The notes below the pieces were generated by a model, which did no database searches, was not told the DNA's origin, and was given only the letters and a program-made list of their open reading frames with translations. From assembly GCA_016779995.1 (NCBI GenBank), contig JADHMO010000004.1:62001-126000 (forward strand): a stretch of DNA of 64,000 bases. Direction: 5' to 3'. Both the position numbers and the translations under genes were made by a program. Shown here one piece after another: positions 52,135 to 62,344 of the stretch. Positions within the stretch are counted from its first letter, which is position 1; every line of letters starts with the position of its first letter. Origin of the DNA: Flavobacteriales bacterium (lineage in GTDB: Bacteria > Bacteroidota > Bacteroidia > Flavobacteriales > UBA7312).

Positions 52135-52610
52135 GTATTAGAATATATACGGATGGTTCAGCAAAGGGAAACCCTGGTCCTGGCGGATATGGGATTGTTT
52201 TATTGTCAGATGAGGGGCACCGCAAAGAAGTAGCTAAGGGTTATCGCAAAACAACAAACAATAGAATGGAATTACTGAGTGTAATCGTTGCATTAGAGAT
52301 GCTTAAGGCTAGGCCAATGGATGTATTAGTTTATTCTGACTCTAAATACGTTGTTGATGCCGTCGAAAAAAAATGGGTGTTTAATTGGGAAAAAAAGTAT
52401 TTTGATAAAAAGAAAAACGTTGATTTATGGAAACGCTTTTTGATTGTTTATCGACAACATAATGTCAAGTTTATTTGGGTTAAGGGACATGCCAATAATG
52501 TTGAAAACGAGCGTTGCGATAAACTAGCCGTAGCCGCCGCCGAAGCCGAACAACACCATGATATTGACAAGGGTTACGAAACCCAAGCTCAAAACCCAAG
52601 CCTATTATAA
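52131..52610 (+). CDS. rnhA: Ribonuclease HI
   Basis: RNase HI cuts RNA in RNA-DNA hybrids. The 159-residue protein has the four acidic active-site residues: IYTDGSAKGNPG (Asp), NNRMELLSVIVALE (Glu), VYSDSKYVVD (Asp) and KGHANNVENERCDKLA (Asp), and the basic helix WVFNWEKKYFDKKKN. It is co-transcribed with purN and its stop overlaps the convergent M1 peptidase stop by six bases. Confidence 0.96.
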   Translation: MSIRIYTDGSAKGNPGPGGYGIVLLSDEGHRKEVAKGYRKTTNNRMELLSVIVALEMLKARPMDVLVYSDSKYVVDAVEKKWVFNWEKKYFDKKKNVDLWKRFLIVYRQHNVKFIWVKGHANNVENERCDKLAVAAAEAEQHHDIDKGYETQAQNPSLL

Positions 52611-55073
52611 TAAGGGCTCTATACGAACGAGAGTTTCTTTGGCTCTTAACTTTAGCTCCTTATTTTTTTCGTTTTTAAGCATGCTTTGTATCGTTTCTTC
52701 TAAGTCAGCAAAACGATACTTACTTACCTCAGCCATCCAAGATTTAGAATCTTTAAGCGATTCTACTAGCACCTCAGTACCATCTAAAACTAAACTCAAT
52801 TCTTGGTTTTTTAAATACAAAACATAATACGCCGAAATATAATATAAGTCAAGAGTGTTATTTGTGTTTAGCTTGTCTGTAAAAAATGTATTCTTATCCA
52901 CTCCTCCGTGTTCGACATATAGCTTTGCAACATCATAAGGCAGCTCTTTTTCTAAACTTGGTGCTACAGATAACGCCTGTTGATAATCAACCTGTGACAA
53001 TCCGTATAATCCTGATGCTGCCATAAGTAATGATTTTTCTTGAATTGCTGACTCAAAAAGAGGGGTAAGTTCAGAATTATCTTCTTGTTGAGCTAAAAGT
53101 GTTAGGGCTGAAGAGCGAACCTTGGTTGGATTGTTTTCTTGAGTGGCTTGTTGCTTTATTAATTCTGATATATCTTCAATACTTTCTAAAGCATTTGCTT
53201 TTTGAAGCGCCAATAAACGTATTCCCCAAAAGTCATGTGTTAAAGCGTTTTGTATAGCTGCTATGGTGCTTTTTTCACTGATGTTGTCTAACGCTATCTT
53301 GCTGTCCATGTATAATGGTGCTTTGAGTTGTTCTAACCACCATTCGTCTGGTTTTTCGTCAAAAATTTCTGCTAACAAAACGTGTTCTGCATCTACAATA
53401 ACATTGGTAGGTTTTTCTTCTACATCAAAATAATAGTCTTGTTGGTGAGAGTTCATTTCCACCAAATGACGTTTAGGCACACCGTTTTCATAAACGTCTA
53501 TATAAAATGACAGTCTGTGAATAGGTGTGGTTGTTTTATCTTGTATTTGCTCTAACTTAACTATTTGTTGTTTGTTGTCTGCGTCGTATTCATAGTCTAT
53601 AACTAGAAGGGGGTGACCAGACGCCAAAAACCATTGATTAAAAAACCAATTTAAATCTTCTCCACATACCTCTTCCATGGCAATCCGTAATTGATGTATT
53701 TCTACCGTGCTAAACGCATTGTCATTGAGGTATTTTTTTAATCCTTTATAAAAGGCTTCATCACCTAAGTAATATCGCAACATGTGTAAGACTCGACCTC
53801 CTTTAGCGTATGAGTGATTGTCGAACATATCTTCTTTATCTAAGTAGTTAAATCGAATCATATCTACTTGTTTGCGCTGAGACTCTCTCAGGTAATTGTT
53901 TAAGTCTGCATCTAAATGCATATCTGCTTCCATACGACCAAAACCTTTTTCTCTCCAGATGTACTCCCCATAAGTAGCAAAAGATTCGTTAAGGGGTAGG
54001 TTAGCCCACGACTCACAAGTCACCAAGTCACCAAACCAATGGTGAAATAATTCATGAGCAATGATGTCTTCTTCGTGGTCATCTAGCAATTCTCTATCTG
54101 TCATTTGAACAAACTCTCCATAGATAACAGCCGTTGTGTTTTCCATCGCGCCAGAAACAAAGTCTCTAACTATAATTTGAGCGTATTTTTCCCAAGGGTA
54201 CTCTACACCAAGTATTTCCGAAAAATGGGCTATCATTTGTGGGGTTCTTCCAAAGATTGCTCTTGCAAAAGAGTGATAGTCGTCTTCTAGGTAATAATCT
54301 ACCTCAATATCTTTCCATTTATCAGAAGTGATGTTAAAGTCTCCAACACCTAACATAGCAAGGTAAGGAGTGTGGGCTAATTTCTGCTCCCAAAAATCTG
54401 TTCTGGTGCCGTCTCCATTTTTTTCTGACTTCACCAAAAGGCCATTTGACAAGGTAACAAACTCGTCTTTTACGGTTATAGCGATGTTTTGAGTCATGCG
54501 TTCGTTAGGCTTATCTATGGTAGGAAACCAACATGAACTAGCTTCTGTCTCTCCTTGTGTCCAAATTTGTTGGGGTTTATCTTCCTCACCTAGTGGGTTG
54601 ATAAAGTATAGACCCTTTGCATCGGTAATGGCGTCGCTACCTTCTATTTTTAGGTCATTAGGCTTGGCGGTATAATCAATGTTTATGATGTATTTCTCGT
54701 TTCTTTGATACTCTCTGTCTAGCTGAATGAATAGTTGCAAACTATCGTACTCAAAAGAAAGCTCTTTTCCGTTCATATTTATAGAGTGGATATCAAAACC
54801 TTTAGCGTCTAAAATTAGTTCGTTGGTAGAGTAAAAATAGGGGCTTATTGTGAGTTCTGCTTGTCCCAATAAGTGTTGTTTTTCCCAATTAAAACTTACG
54901 GCCAAATTGGTGTGAATGACATCGCTAAGACGTGTTGCTGAGGGGTTATATATTTCTTTTTCTTTAGAGATATTGTCTGAATTGACCTGATTTTGTGTAG
55001 AGCTAGTGCCTAATAATAGGGCTAGAGCCAAAGCTAGAATAGCTTCCATATTGGTATATTTTTTAGTGTGCAT
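52605..55073 (-). CDS. M1-family aminopeptidase
   Basis: The 822-residue protein is an exported zinc aminopeptidase. It has an N-terminal hydrophobic segment (Met 1 at 55073 or Met 9 at 55049) with a signal-like LALALALLLG, the substrate loop GAMENTTAVIYGE, the zinc motif HELFHHWFGDLVTCESWANL with the third ligand in NESFA, and a long C-terminal helical domain (from about 600). Family members trim peptides in the periplasm. The two N-terminal Met make the exact start uncertain. Confidence 0.94.
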   Translation of the reverse strand: MHTKKYTNMEAILALALALLLGTSSTQNQVNSDNISKEKEIYNPSATRLSDVIHTNLAVSFNWEKQHLLGQAELTISPYFYSTNELILDAKGFDIHSINMNGKELSFEYDSLQLFIQLDREYQRNEKYIINIDYTAKPNDLKIEGSDAITDAKGLYFINPLGEEDKPQQIWTQGETEASSCWFPTIDKPNERMTQNIAITVKDEFVTLSNGLLVKSEKNGDGTRTDFWEQKLAHTPYLAMLGVGDFNITSDKWKDIEVDYYLEDDYHSFARAIFGRTPQMIAHFSEILGVEYPWEKYAQIIVRDFVSGAMENTTAVIYGEFVQMTDRELLDDHEEDIIAHELFHHWFGDLVTCESWANLPLNESFATYGEYIWREKGFGRMEADMHLDADLNNYLRESQRKQVDMIRFNYLDKEDMFDNHSYAKGGRVLHMLRYYLGDEAFYKGLKKYLNDNAFSTVEIHQLRIAMEEVCGEDLNWFFNQWFLASGHPLLVIDYEYDADNKQQIVKLEQIQDKTTTPIHRLSFYIDVYENGVPKRHLVEMNSHQQDYYFDVEEKPTNVIVDAEHVLLAEIFDEKPDEWWLEQLKAPLYMDSKIALDNISEKSTIAAIQNALTHDFWGIRLLALQKANALESIEDISELIKQQATQENNPTKVRSSALTLLAQQEDNSELTPLFESAIQEKSLLMAASGLYGLSQVDYQQALSVAPSLEKELPYDVAKLYVEHGGVDKNTFFTDKLNTNNTLDLYYISAYYVLYLKNQELSLVLDGTEVLVESLKDSKSWMAEVSKYRFADLEETIQSMLKNEKNKELKLRAKETLVRIEPLL

Positions 55074-55095
55074 AAAAATAAGAAGAATTCTTTGC

Positions 55096-55103
55096 TAAAT
55101 TTG
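55096..55103 (+). promoter_or_regulatory. -7 promoter element TAAATTTG of the biotin-carrier gene
   Basis: Exact TAnnTTTG match only four bases before the ATG at 55108, implying a leaderless message. Confidence 0.5.
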
Positions 55104-55107
55104 TCAA

Positions 55108-55575
55108 ATGAAAGGGATTGTAAATACACGTTTTGATTTTGTGTTAGATGAGGTGGTTAACTGGGATATCGTCGAAGTTAAAGAAGGTCGCTTTCACATT
55201 GTTTACAATAACAAATCTTTTGTAGCCGATGTTTTAACACATGACAGAAAAAGCAAAACCTTTGAAATTGCCATCAATAACAACACTTACTCCGTACAAC
55301 TGAAAGATCGTTTTGATGAATTGCTTCACGATTTGGGTATGGACGCTGGAAACTCCAATAAAGACAATGATGTCAAAGCGCCTATGCCGGGAAGGGTTCT
55401 TGAAATTCTTGTTAAGGAGGGAGATGCTGTTGCTGAAGGCGACGGTTTAATTGTTTTAGAAGCCATGAAGATGGAGAATATTATCAAATCAACAAGGAAA
55501 GGCGTGTTAAAACACATTCAAACGGCTGAAGGGGATAGTGTTGAAAAAAATGCTGTTCTATTATCTTACGAATAG
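55108..55575 (+). CDS. Biotin carboxyl carrier protein-like subunit
   Basis: The 155-residue protein ends with a biotinyl domain: APMPGRVLEILVKEGDAV, then EAMKMEN with the biotin Lys at about residue 121, and VLKHIQTAEGDSV. The N-terminal ~90 residues are a beta-rich module unlike the Pro/Ala linker of AccB, more like the carriers of acyl-CoA or oxaloacetate carboxylases. No carboxylase subunit genes lie near in the window, so the enzyme partner is unknown. The message appears leaderless. Confidence 0.9.
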   Translation: MKGIVNTRFDFVLDEVVNWDIVEVKEGRFHIVYNNKSFVADVLTHDRKSKTFEIAINNNTYSVQLKDRFDELLHDLGMDAGNSNKDNDVKAPMPGRVLEILVKEGDAVAEGDGLIVLEAMKMENIIKSTRKGVLKHIQTAEGDSVEKNAVLLSYE

Positions 55576-55576
55576 C

Positions 55577-56500
55577 TTAAACCAGCTGAATATCAAACTG
55601 TACTAAATCTACAAACTGGCTTATTCTGTCATTAACTTCCTGCATATCTAAGCCATTCATTCGCTCTGTACCGAACTTCTCAACACAAAATGACGCCATA
55701 GCAGAACCAATTATTACTGCTCTTTTCATATTCTCAAAAGAATAATCTTTAGTAGCACACAAATGCCCCACAAATCCACCTGCAAAGGTGTCGCCTGCTC
55801 CTGTTGGGTCAAACACTTCCTCTAAAGGCAAGGCTGGAGCAAAGAACACTTCCTTTTCATTGAATAGTAAGGCTCCGTGTTCTCCTTTTTTAATAATTAA
55901 AAACTTAGGGCCAAAGGATAGAATTTTTTTAGCCGCTTTAACCAGTGAATATTCTCCTGAAAGCTGACGTGCTTCTTCGTCATTAATGGTTAGTACGTCA
56001 ATATTTTTTAGAGCAATCATTAAATCATCCATAAAGTTGTCCATCCAAAAGTTCATGGTGTCAAGAACGATTAGCTTAGGACGCTCTTGCAGTTGGTCTA
56101 AAACTTTTTGCTGTATGCTTGGCATTAAGTTTCCTAACATTAAGCAGTCGCAATTTTGATAAGAATTAGGAACTACAGGATTAAAACTTTCTAAAACATT
56201 GAGCTGAGTATCTAAGGTATCTCTAGAGTTCATATCGTTGTGGTAACGACCAGACCAAAAGAATGTTTTTTCGTTTTCTTTGATTTGTAAGCCCTCAGTA
56301 TTTACGTTGTGATTATGCATCATATCAATTGCGTCTTTAGGGAAATCCTCTCCTACAACAGAAACTAAATTTATTTTATCATAAAATTTAGAGGCAGACA
56401 AGCCAATATAGGTTGCTGCACCGCCAACTATTTTATCTGTTTTTCCGAATGGAGTCTCGATAGCGTCAAAAGCAACCGTACCTACAACTAATAAGCTCAT
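55577..56500 (-). CDS. PfkB-family carbohydrate kinase
   Basis: The 307-residue protein has the PfkB start VGTVAFDAIETPFGK, GGAATYIGLSASKFY and the C-terminal signature DPTGAGDTFAGGFVGHL with the catalytic Asp. PfkB kinases phosphorylate sugars or nucleosides such as ribose, fructose or adenosine; the substrate cannot be told here. It is divergent from tRNA-Asn, and a TATATTTG element at 56524-56531 on the minus strand lies 23 bases before its ATG. Confidence 0.9.
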   Translation of the reverse strand: MSLLVVGTVAFDAIETPFGKTDKIVGGAATYIGLSASKFYDKINLVSVVGEDFPKDAIDMMHNHNVNTEGLQIKENEKTFFWSGRYHNDMNSRDTLDTQLNVLESFNPVVPNSYQNCDCLMLGNLMPSIQQKVLDQLQERPKLIVLDTMNFWMDNFMDDLMIALKNIDVLTINDEEARQLSGEYSLVKAAKKILSFGPKFLIIKKGEHGALLFNEKEVFFAPALPLEEVFDPTGAGDTFAGGFVGHLCATKDYSFENMKRAVIIGSAMASFCVEKFGTERMNGLDMQEVNDRISQFVDLVQFDIQLV

Positions 56501-56523
56501 TTTATCTATTTTTTTTATTTTGG

Positions 56524-56531
56524 CAAATATA
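56524..56531 (-). promoter_or_regulatory. -7 promoter element TATATTTG of the PfkB-family gene
   Basis: Exact TAnnTTTG match on the minus strand, 23 bases before the start codon at 56500. Confidence 0.45.
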
Positions 56532-56562
56532 TTGCATAATTATTAGCATTGTACTAATATTG
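56532..56562 (+). promoter_or_regulatory. Promoter of tRNA-Asn (TTG, 20 bases, TAATATTG)
   Basis: TTG at 56532-56534 and TAATATTG at 56555-56562 (one mismatch to TAnnTTTG) are 20 bases apart. The tRNA starts 14 bases after. Confidence 0.45.
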
Positions 56563-56575
56563 CAAACTGATTTTT

Positions 56576-56649
56576 TCCTCCTTAGCTCAGTTGGTTAGAG
56601 CATCTGACTGTTAATCAGAGGGTCCTTGGTTCGAGCCCAAGAGGGGGAG
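56576..56649 (+). tRNA. tRNA-Asn (anticodon GTT)
   Basis: Full cloverleaf: acceptor arm TCCTCCT/AGGGGGA, D arm GCTC/GAGC, anticodon stem TCTGA/TCAGA with loop CTGTTAA, T arm CTTGG/CCAAG with TTCGAGC. The discriminator is G and CCA is not encoded. Anticodon GTT reads AAC/AAU. A terminator follows ten bases after. Confidence 0.97.
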
Positions 56650-56658
56650 CAAAAGACA

Positions 56659-56688
56659 AGGCGATTACGAAAGTAGTCGCCTTTTTTG
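56659..56688 (+). terminator. Intrinsic terminator of tRNA-Asn
   Basis: 10-bp stem AGGCGATTAC/GTAGTCGCCT (one G-T pair) with GAAA tetraloop, followed by T6. Confidence 0.9.
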
Positions 56689-56723
56689 TTTGGTTTTTTT
56701 ATCTTGCAACAAGTAAATTCAAG

Positions 56724-57467
56724 TTGATATCCATGACGTTTCTTTTTCGCTTCTTATATTTTATCAAGAGAAAAATAAGAGCCTTATTCGTTTTAAGGAA
56801 AATTCATTTTATTGGTGATAGTCATACAGAGGTGTTTTGGAATATGGAGTTTTCTCCATGGTATTTCTGGAGGCTTACTCCAAAAATAAAAGTTGTTCAC
56901 GGTGCCACAGCCACAGGTTTGGCAAACCCTAATAGCAAAACTCAAGCTCTTGGTATTTTTGAAAATTACTTAAAAGAAGAAGTTAAAAAAGACGATTATG
57001 TCGTTTTTCAGTTGGGTGAGGTGGATTGTGGTTTTGCGATTTGGTATCGAGCTGAGAAACATGGGTTAAGTATTCAAAAACAAACTCAATTAGCGATAGA
57101 TAATTATTCTAGTCTAATTCAAAAGTCAAGTGCTATCAATGATAAAAAAACCATTATCTGCAGTGCTGTACTCCCCACCATACAAGAGGGGAGTAATTTT
57201 GGAGAAGTGGCCAATCTTAGAAAAGAGGTAAAGGCCAACATTAAAGAAAGAACTCAGCTAACCTTAGACTTTAATAAAATGCTGAGGCAATTAGCAGAGA
57301 AAAACCGCTTAGCTTTTATAGATTTGGATCAATCTCTTTTAAATGAAAAAACTAGCATTATTCACTCCAAATTTTTACATAAAGATTCTACTAATCATCA
57401 CTTAGACCCCTCTAGTCTAGCTAAAATTATTTCAAGGGAGTTAAATTTTATAATCTCAAAATTCTAA
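56724..57467 (+). CDS. SGNH/GDSL-hydrolase-like protein
   Basis: The 247-residue protein has no evident signal peptide but a hydrophobic, basic N terminus. It shows the blocks of an SGNH hydrolase: FIGDSHTEVFW (nucleophile Ser), FQLGEVDCG in the place of block III and DSTNHHLDPSSLAKII in the place of block V (Asp-His). The enzyme class covers esterases and acyl or deacetylases of glycans. Gene context gives no hint, as it lies alone between tRNA-Asn and the nar cluster. Confidence 0.7.
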   Translation: MISMTFLFRFLYFIKRKIRALFVLRKIHFIGDSHTEVFWNMEFSPWYFWRLTPKIKVVHGATATGLANPNSKTQALGIFENYLKEEVKKDDYVVFQLGEVDCGFAIWYRAEKHGLSIQKQTQLAIDNYSSLIQKSSAINDKKTIICSAVLPTIQEGSNFGEVANLRKEVKANIKERTQLTLDFNKMLRQLAEKNRLAFIDLDQSLLNEKTSIIHSKFLHKDSTNHHLDPSSLAKIISRELNFIISKF

Positions 57468-57827
57468 TTAAACTGCTGTAGTATTCAATACATCATCTGT
57501 TTAAAGTTCTTTTTGGACGTATTTACCTTCTGAACGCCATATTCTTTCTATATTAATTACCACCAATAGTAGTTTGGCCATATTTTAAATGTTGTAATGT
57601 GCTCAAAAATCTCTTTTTAAAATAGCCATTATAATCAAGTTTATGTAAAAAAGAGGGGTAATAAGGTGATTAAATCAAGAATTTATATAAATAATTTTTT
57701 GTTAATGATTTTTCTCTAATGTTGGTTTGTATATCGTTAAAACATGAGCCACATCATTTTTTGAGTCCAAGGCTATTCCGAATCTTGTAGTAAGAAAAAT
57801 TAATAGTAATTTTTAAACTACTACTCA
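57468..57827. promoter_or_regulatory. Long upstream region of the nar cluster
   Basis: These 360 bases hold no convincing gene; a 26-codon frame on the minus strand (57501-57581) is too short to support. A perfect 11-bp palindrome TGATTAAATCA lies at 57667-57677, close to but not matching an FNR box (spacer one base short). A possible promoter is TTG at 57785-57787 with TAATTTTT at 57807-57814, 19 bases apart. A region this long before an anaerobic respiration operon suggests regulation. Confidence 0.4.
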
Positions 57828-58661
57828 ATGAAAAAATACAATTCGTTTTGGTTTGTTATAGGATTAGTTTTAGCGTCATTTCTTATCGCAGAGGCTCAAG
57901 ATGGAGAAGCTCTTTACAATCAAAATTGTACCGCCTGCCATAAGTTTGGACAAAAACTAATTGGTCCTGATTTGATTGGTATCAATGAAAAAAGAAGTGA
58001 AAAATGGTTAATTGAATTTATTCGTTCGTCACAATCAATGATTAAATCAGGTGATGCTGAAGCAGTAGCAATCTTTGAAGAGTTTAATCAAATGGTTATG
58101 AACGACCAAACTCATTTGAGTGATGCAGATATCAAAGCAATACTAGCACATATCGAAAGTCAAAGCTCTTCAGAAGCTGGTAACAGTGAAACAGCTGAGC
58201 CTATTGAAGAGGTTGTTATAGAATACACACAAGAAGATATTGATAAAGGTAAGTTGTTGTTTTCTGGAAAAGAACAATTTGCAAATGGTGGTGCTTCGTG
58301 TATAAGTTGTCATAATGTTACTAATGATGAACTTATTAGTGGTGGTTTACTAGCCAAAGACCTTACAAAAGCTTTTAGTCGCATGGGTGATGCTGGTGTG
58401 AGTAGTATTATCTCGTCTTCGCCTTTTCCTGTTATGTCCACAGCCTACCAAAACAATCCTTTAGATAGTATAGAAATCGTTCAACTAACCGCTTTTTTAA
58501 AACACGCAGATGAGGTGAGTGCTGAACAAATGGAAAACAATGGCAATGCTTTGTTTGTTTTTGGAGGAGGAGGGGGTATTATTATACTCTTCCTTTTAAT
58601 TGGATTGGTTTGGGCAAGACGACTAAGAAACTCGGTAAAAGAAGATATTTATAACAGATAA
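57828..58661 (+). CDS. Membrane-anchored di-heme cytochrome c
   Basis: The 277-residue protein has a signal peptide (to about EAQ24), two cytochrome c domains with heme sites CTACH (34-38) and CISCH (158-162), a Ser/Glu-rich linker (about 111-135) and a C-terminal membrane span (241-263) with basic end. It is placed 22 bases before narG on the same strand, which points to a periplasmic electron carrier for this nitrate reductase, similar in role to NarC of Thermus. Axial Met ligands may lie in MNDQ and FPVMST regions, but this is a guess. Confidence 0.88.
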   Translation: MKKYNSFWFVIGLVLASFLIAEAQDGEALYNQNCTACHKFGQKLIGPDLIGINEKRSEKWLIEFIRSSQSMIKSGDAEAVAIFEEFNQMVMNDQTHLSDADIKAILAHIESQSSSEAGNSETAEPIEEVVIEYTQEDIDKGKLLFSGKEQFANGGASCISCHNVTNDELISGGLLAKDLTKAFSRMGDAGVSSIISSSPFPVMSTAYQNNPLDSIEIVQLTAFLKHADEVSAEQMENNGNALFVFGGGGGIIILFLLIGLVWARRLRNSVKEDIYNR

Positions 58662-58683
58662 TAAATTAACAAAACAATATATT

Positions 58684-61600
58684 ATGAGTTGGATAGAAGA
58701 CATCATATCACCTAAAACACGAAAGTGGGAAGAATTTTACAGAAATAGATGGCAATACGACAAAGTTATTAGAAGTACGCATGGCGTTAACTGTACTGGT
58801 GGCTGTTCGTGGGCTATACATGTAAAAGATGGTGTTGTTGTTTGGGAAATGCAGCAATTGGATTACCCACAATTTAATAAAGAAGTACCCCCTTACGAGC
58901 CTAGGGGTTGTCAAAGAGGTATTTCATACTCTTGGTATTTGTATAGTCCTATACGTGTAAAATACCCTATTGTAAGAGGTGCTCTAATTGATTTATTTCG
59001 TGTAGAAAAAGAAAAAGCTGGTGGCGATGCAGTACAGGCTTGGGCAAATTTACAAGCAGACCCTCAAAAAAGACACCGTTACCAAAGAGCTAGAGGAAAA
59101 GGTGGTTTTAGAAGAGTACATTGGGATGAGATTACTGAGCTAATCGCAGCCTCAAATATTTATACTGTTCAAAAGTACGGTCCTGATCGTCTTATAGGTT
59201 TTTCTCCTATTCCGGCTATGAGTATGTTAAGCTACGCCTCAGGAGCAAGGTATCTACAATTAATGGGTGGTGTAAATCTAAGTTTTTACGATTGGTATTG
59301 TGACTTGCCAAACGCTTTCCCAGAGATATGGGGAGAACAAACTGATGTATGTGAAAGTGCTGATTGGTACAAGTCTAAATATATCATTTCGATGGGTGCT
59401 AATCTCGGCATGACTAGAACACCTGATATTCATTTCTTTTCTGAAGCGAGACACAATGGTACAAAAACAGTAGTAATGTCACCAGACTTTAGTATGGTCG
59501 CAAAACACGCCGATCAATGGTTGCCATTACACGCTGGTTCAGACGGTGCTTTTTGGATGGCGGTAACTCATGTTATTCTAAAAGAATTTCATGTTGATAG
59601 ACAAGTTCCTTACTTCATAGATTATGTAAAACGATTTACTGATTGTCCGTTTCTAATTAAGCTTAATAAAAATGGGGACAATTACTTACCTGGAAAAATG
59701 GTGCGTGTTAATGAGGTTGTGAACTTTAAAAACGTTGAAAATAGCGATTGGAAGTTTTTAAATTTTGACTCCAAAACAGGCAGCTTGGTTTCTCCGATGG
59801 GAACATCGGGTTATCGTTGGCAGGAAGAAAAAGGAAAATGGAACCTCAATTTTAATGATGGTGAAACTGGTAAAGAATACGATCCAGAATTAACTTTAAT
59901 TGAAAACAATGATGATATCCTTCAGGTTGAATTCACCGAATACGGCTTAGATAAAAAGGCAGTTCGTGGAGTTCCTGTGAGATATATTGTTGATAAAGAA
60001 GGCAATAAAGTTCCAGTAACAACTATCTACGATGTTACTATGGCACAATACGGTGTTGGTAGAGGTTTAGAAGGGGATTATCCTTCGTCATATGACGACA
60101 AAGACAGTGCCTACACCCCTGCATGGCAAGAAATCTTTACAGGACTTAGTCAAAAAGAAGTTATTCAAATTTCTCGTGAATGGGCAAATACGGCAGAGAA
60201 AACAGAAGGGGCGTGTATGGTAATAGTTGGTGCTGCAATCAATCACTGGTTCCACAACAACTTAATGTATCGCTCATCAATAATGGCTCAAATGCTAACG
60301 GGTTGTAATGGAAAAAATGGTGGAGGAATGAACCATTATGTTGGACAGGAAAAATTAGCCCCTATGGACTCTTGGGCAACCATAATGAGTTCTAAAGATT
60401 GGGGAACAGCTCCAAGGTTACAACAAGGTCCTATTTGGCATTATATCAACTCCTCACAATGGAGGTATGATGGCAATCAAAAATACTATAACTCATCGCC
60501 TGAGAATAAACTCGCTAATATGCATAGTGCTGACTGGGCGGTTATGTCAGTTCGAAATGGTTGGATGCCTTACTACCCACAATACAATAAGAGTAATTAC
60601 GATATTGTTAGAGAGGCTCAAGAGGCTGGACATACGACTGACGAGGCTATGCGTAAGCATATTGTCAATCAGTTAAAAGACGGCTCCTTGGTACATTCTG
60701 TGGCTCAACCAGACGAAGAGATTAACTTCCCTAGAGTGTGGTTTATATGGAGAGGTAATGCCATTGGTACATCAGCCAAAGGACATGAGTATTTCTTAGA
60801 CCATTATTTAGGCACACATAACAATAAAATTGCAGATGAGGTGGCTGGTGACGTTGTACAAGATATTGAATTTAAGAAAGAAGGTGCTAGAGGAAAAATG
60901 GACCTGGTGATTGATATCAACTTTAGAATGGACACTTCAGCCTTGTATTCTGACATTGTTCTGCCAACTGCCTCTTGGTATGAAAAAGCCGATATCAACT
61001 CAACAGACATGCATTCGTTTATTCACCCCCTTTCTGAGGCTATTCCACCAGTATGGGAGGCAAAAACGGACTGGCAAATTTTTCAAGGTTTAGCCAAAAA
61101 AGTTCAAGAAATGGCACCTCATTACTTACCTGATGTCATGAAGGATGTTGTAAATGTGCCATTGGTTCATGATTCAAAAGATGAAATTAGCCAAACTAAT
61201 TTACAAGATTGGAGTAAAGGAGAGTGCGAAGCTATTCCTGGCAAAACAATGCATAAAATTGTATTTAAGGATAGGGATTACACCAAAATATATGACAAAT
61301 TTATTTCTTTGGGTAAAGGGGTTGCAGAAAACGGATTGGGCGCACACGGAAATTCTTACAAATGTGAAGATGTCTACCAAGAAATGTTGCAAAGAAGACA
61401 ACACATATCCAAATGGGATGATGGAACAGAATACCCTTCATTAAAAGAAGATGTTGAAGCTATAAACGCAATATTGAAACTATCAACACTAACAAACGGT
61501 AAGTTAAGTAAGCGTTGTTATGAGAATATGGCAGAAAAAATCGGTGTCCCAGAAATTGCCAAGTTAGGAGACGCTTATGAAAGTGTTCAAATGGAATATA

Positions 61601-62325
61601 TGGACCTTCAAGCACAACCTAAACGCTATAATTCTTCTCCTTTATGGTCTGGTCTTATGCATGATGGCAGAACCTATGCCGCCTACACATACAATGTTGA
61701 CATGTTTGTCCCTTGGAGAACACTTACGGGAAGACAGCATTTTTACTTAGATCATGATGCTTATATCGCTTTTGGAGAGCATCTATCGACCTATAAACCT
61801 TCACCTACCCCCGAAGCTTATGGCGACCTGAGGGTTACTGTAAATGATGGTAAAGCAAAAATGCTTAACTGCCTTACTCCGCATGGAAAATGGCACATTC
61901 ACTCCACTTATGGAGATACATTAAGAATGCTTACGCTTTCTAGAGGGGCTGAGCCTTGCTGGATTAGTGAGGTAGATGCTGCCGAATTAGGAATAAACGA
62001 TAACGACCACGTAGAAGTTTATAATGACCATGGTACATATGTGGCAAGGGCTTGTGTAAGTTCTCGTATTCCTAAAGGTGTATGTATTGTATATCACGCT
62101 GTAGAAAGGACGTATAACATCCCTAAGTCACAAGAAAGAAGGGGTAAAAATGGTGAGCCAAGACGAGGGGGTATGAACAATTCTTTTACAAGGGTACACC
62201 TTAAGCCAAATTTAATGTGTGGTGGTTACGGTCAATTTACCTATCACTTCAACTATTGGGGGCCAGTAGGCGTCAATAGAGACACCCATGTGTTGGTTCG
62301 TAAAATGGAAAAAGTAGAATATTAA
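58684..62325 (+). CDS. narG: Respiratory nitrate reductase alpha subunit
   Basis: NarG holds the bis-molybdopterin-guanine-dinucleotide cofactor and one Fe-S cluster, and reduces nitrate to nitrite. The 1213-residue protein has the N-terminal cluster motif with His 33, Cys 37, Cys 41 and Cys 76 ([12 protein letters not shown] and PRGCQRG), then [15 protein letters not shown] with the Mo-ligand Asp, GWLPYYPQ-like blocks, [17 protein letters not shown]-like [16 protein letters not shown] and [14 protein letters not shown]. No Tat signal is seen, consistent with the cytoplasmic-facing type. Cytoplasmic nitrite oxidoreductases look alike, so direction is open. Confidence 0.95.
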   Translation: MSWIEDIISPKTRKWEEFYRNRWQYDKVIRSTHGVNCTGGCSWAIHVKDGVVVWEMQQLDYPQFNKEVPPYEPRGCQRGISYSWYLYSPIRVKYPIVRGALIDLFRVEKEKAGGDAVQAWANLQADPQKRHRYQRARGKGGFRRVHWDEITELIAASNIYTVQKYGPDRLIGFSPIPAMSMLSYASGARYLQLMGGVNLSFYDWYCDLPNAFPEIWGEQTDVCESADWYKSKYIISMGANLGMTRTPDIHFFSEARHNGTKTVVMSPDFSMVAKHADQWLPLHAGSDGAFWMAVTHVILKEFHVDRQVPYFIDYVKRFTDCPFLIKLNKNGDNYLPGKMVRVNEVVNFKNVENSDWKFLNFDSKTGSLVSPMGTSGYRWQEEKGKWNLNFNDGETGKEYDPELTLIENNDDILQVEFTEYGLDKKAVRGVPVRYIVDKEGNKVPVTTIYDVTMAQYGVGRGLEGDYPSSYDDKDSAYTPAWQEIFTGLSQKEVIQISREWANTAEKTEGACMVIVGAAINHWFHNNLMYRSSIMAQMLTGCNGKNGGGMNHYVGQEKLAPMDSWATIMSSKDWGTAPRLQQGPIWHYINSSQWRYDGNQKYYNSSPENKLANMHSADWAVMSVRNGWMPYYPQYNKSNYDIVREAQEAGHTTDEAMRKHIVNQLKDGSLVHSVAQPDEEINFPRVWFIWRGNAIGTSAKGHEYFLDHYLGTHNNKIADEVAGDVVQDIEFKKEGARGKMDLVIDINFRMDTSALYSDIVLPTASWYEKADINSTDMHSFIHPLSEAIPPVWEAKTDWQIFQGLAKKVQEMAPHYLPDVMKDVVNVPLVHDSKDEISQTNLQDWSKGECEAIPGKTMHKIVFKDRDYTKIYDKFISLGKGVAENGLGAHGNSYKCEDVYQEMLQRRQHISKWDDGTEYPSLKEDVEAINAILKLSTLTNGKLSKRCYENMAEKIGVPEIAKLGDAYESVQMEYMDLQAQPKRYNSSPLWSGLMHDGRTYAAYTYNVDMFVPWRTLTGRQHFYLDHDAYIAFGEHLSTYKPSPTPEAYGDLRVTVNDGKAKMLNCLTPHGKWHIHSTYGDTLRMLTLSRGAEPCWISEVDAAELGINDNDHVEVYNDHGTYVARACVSSRIPKGVCIVYHAVERTYNIPKSQERRGKNGEPRRGGMNNSFTRVHLKPNLMCGGYGQFTYHFNYWGPVGVNRDTHVLVRKMEKVEY

Positions 62326-62344
62326 TAAAGAAATAGATAGTATT

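Noticed and set aside
56576-57467. tRNA-Asn as an integration site for a mobile element
   Set aside because: No integrase, no repeated tRNA 3' end downstream, and the following gene has ordinary composition.
57501-57581. 26-codon minus-strand frame upstream of the nar cluster, possibly a gene remnant
   Set aside because: Too short, no promoter element and no recognisable motif; a chance frame is likely.
57663-57680. FNR box upstream of the cytochrome-nar genes
   Set aside because: Half sites resemble TTGAT/ATCAA but the spacer has three bases instead of four; kept only as an unassigned palindrome.
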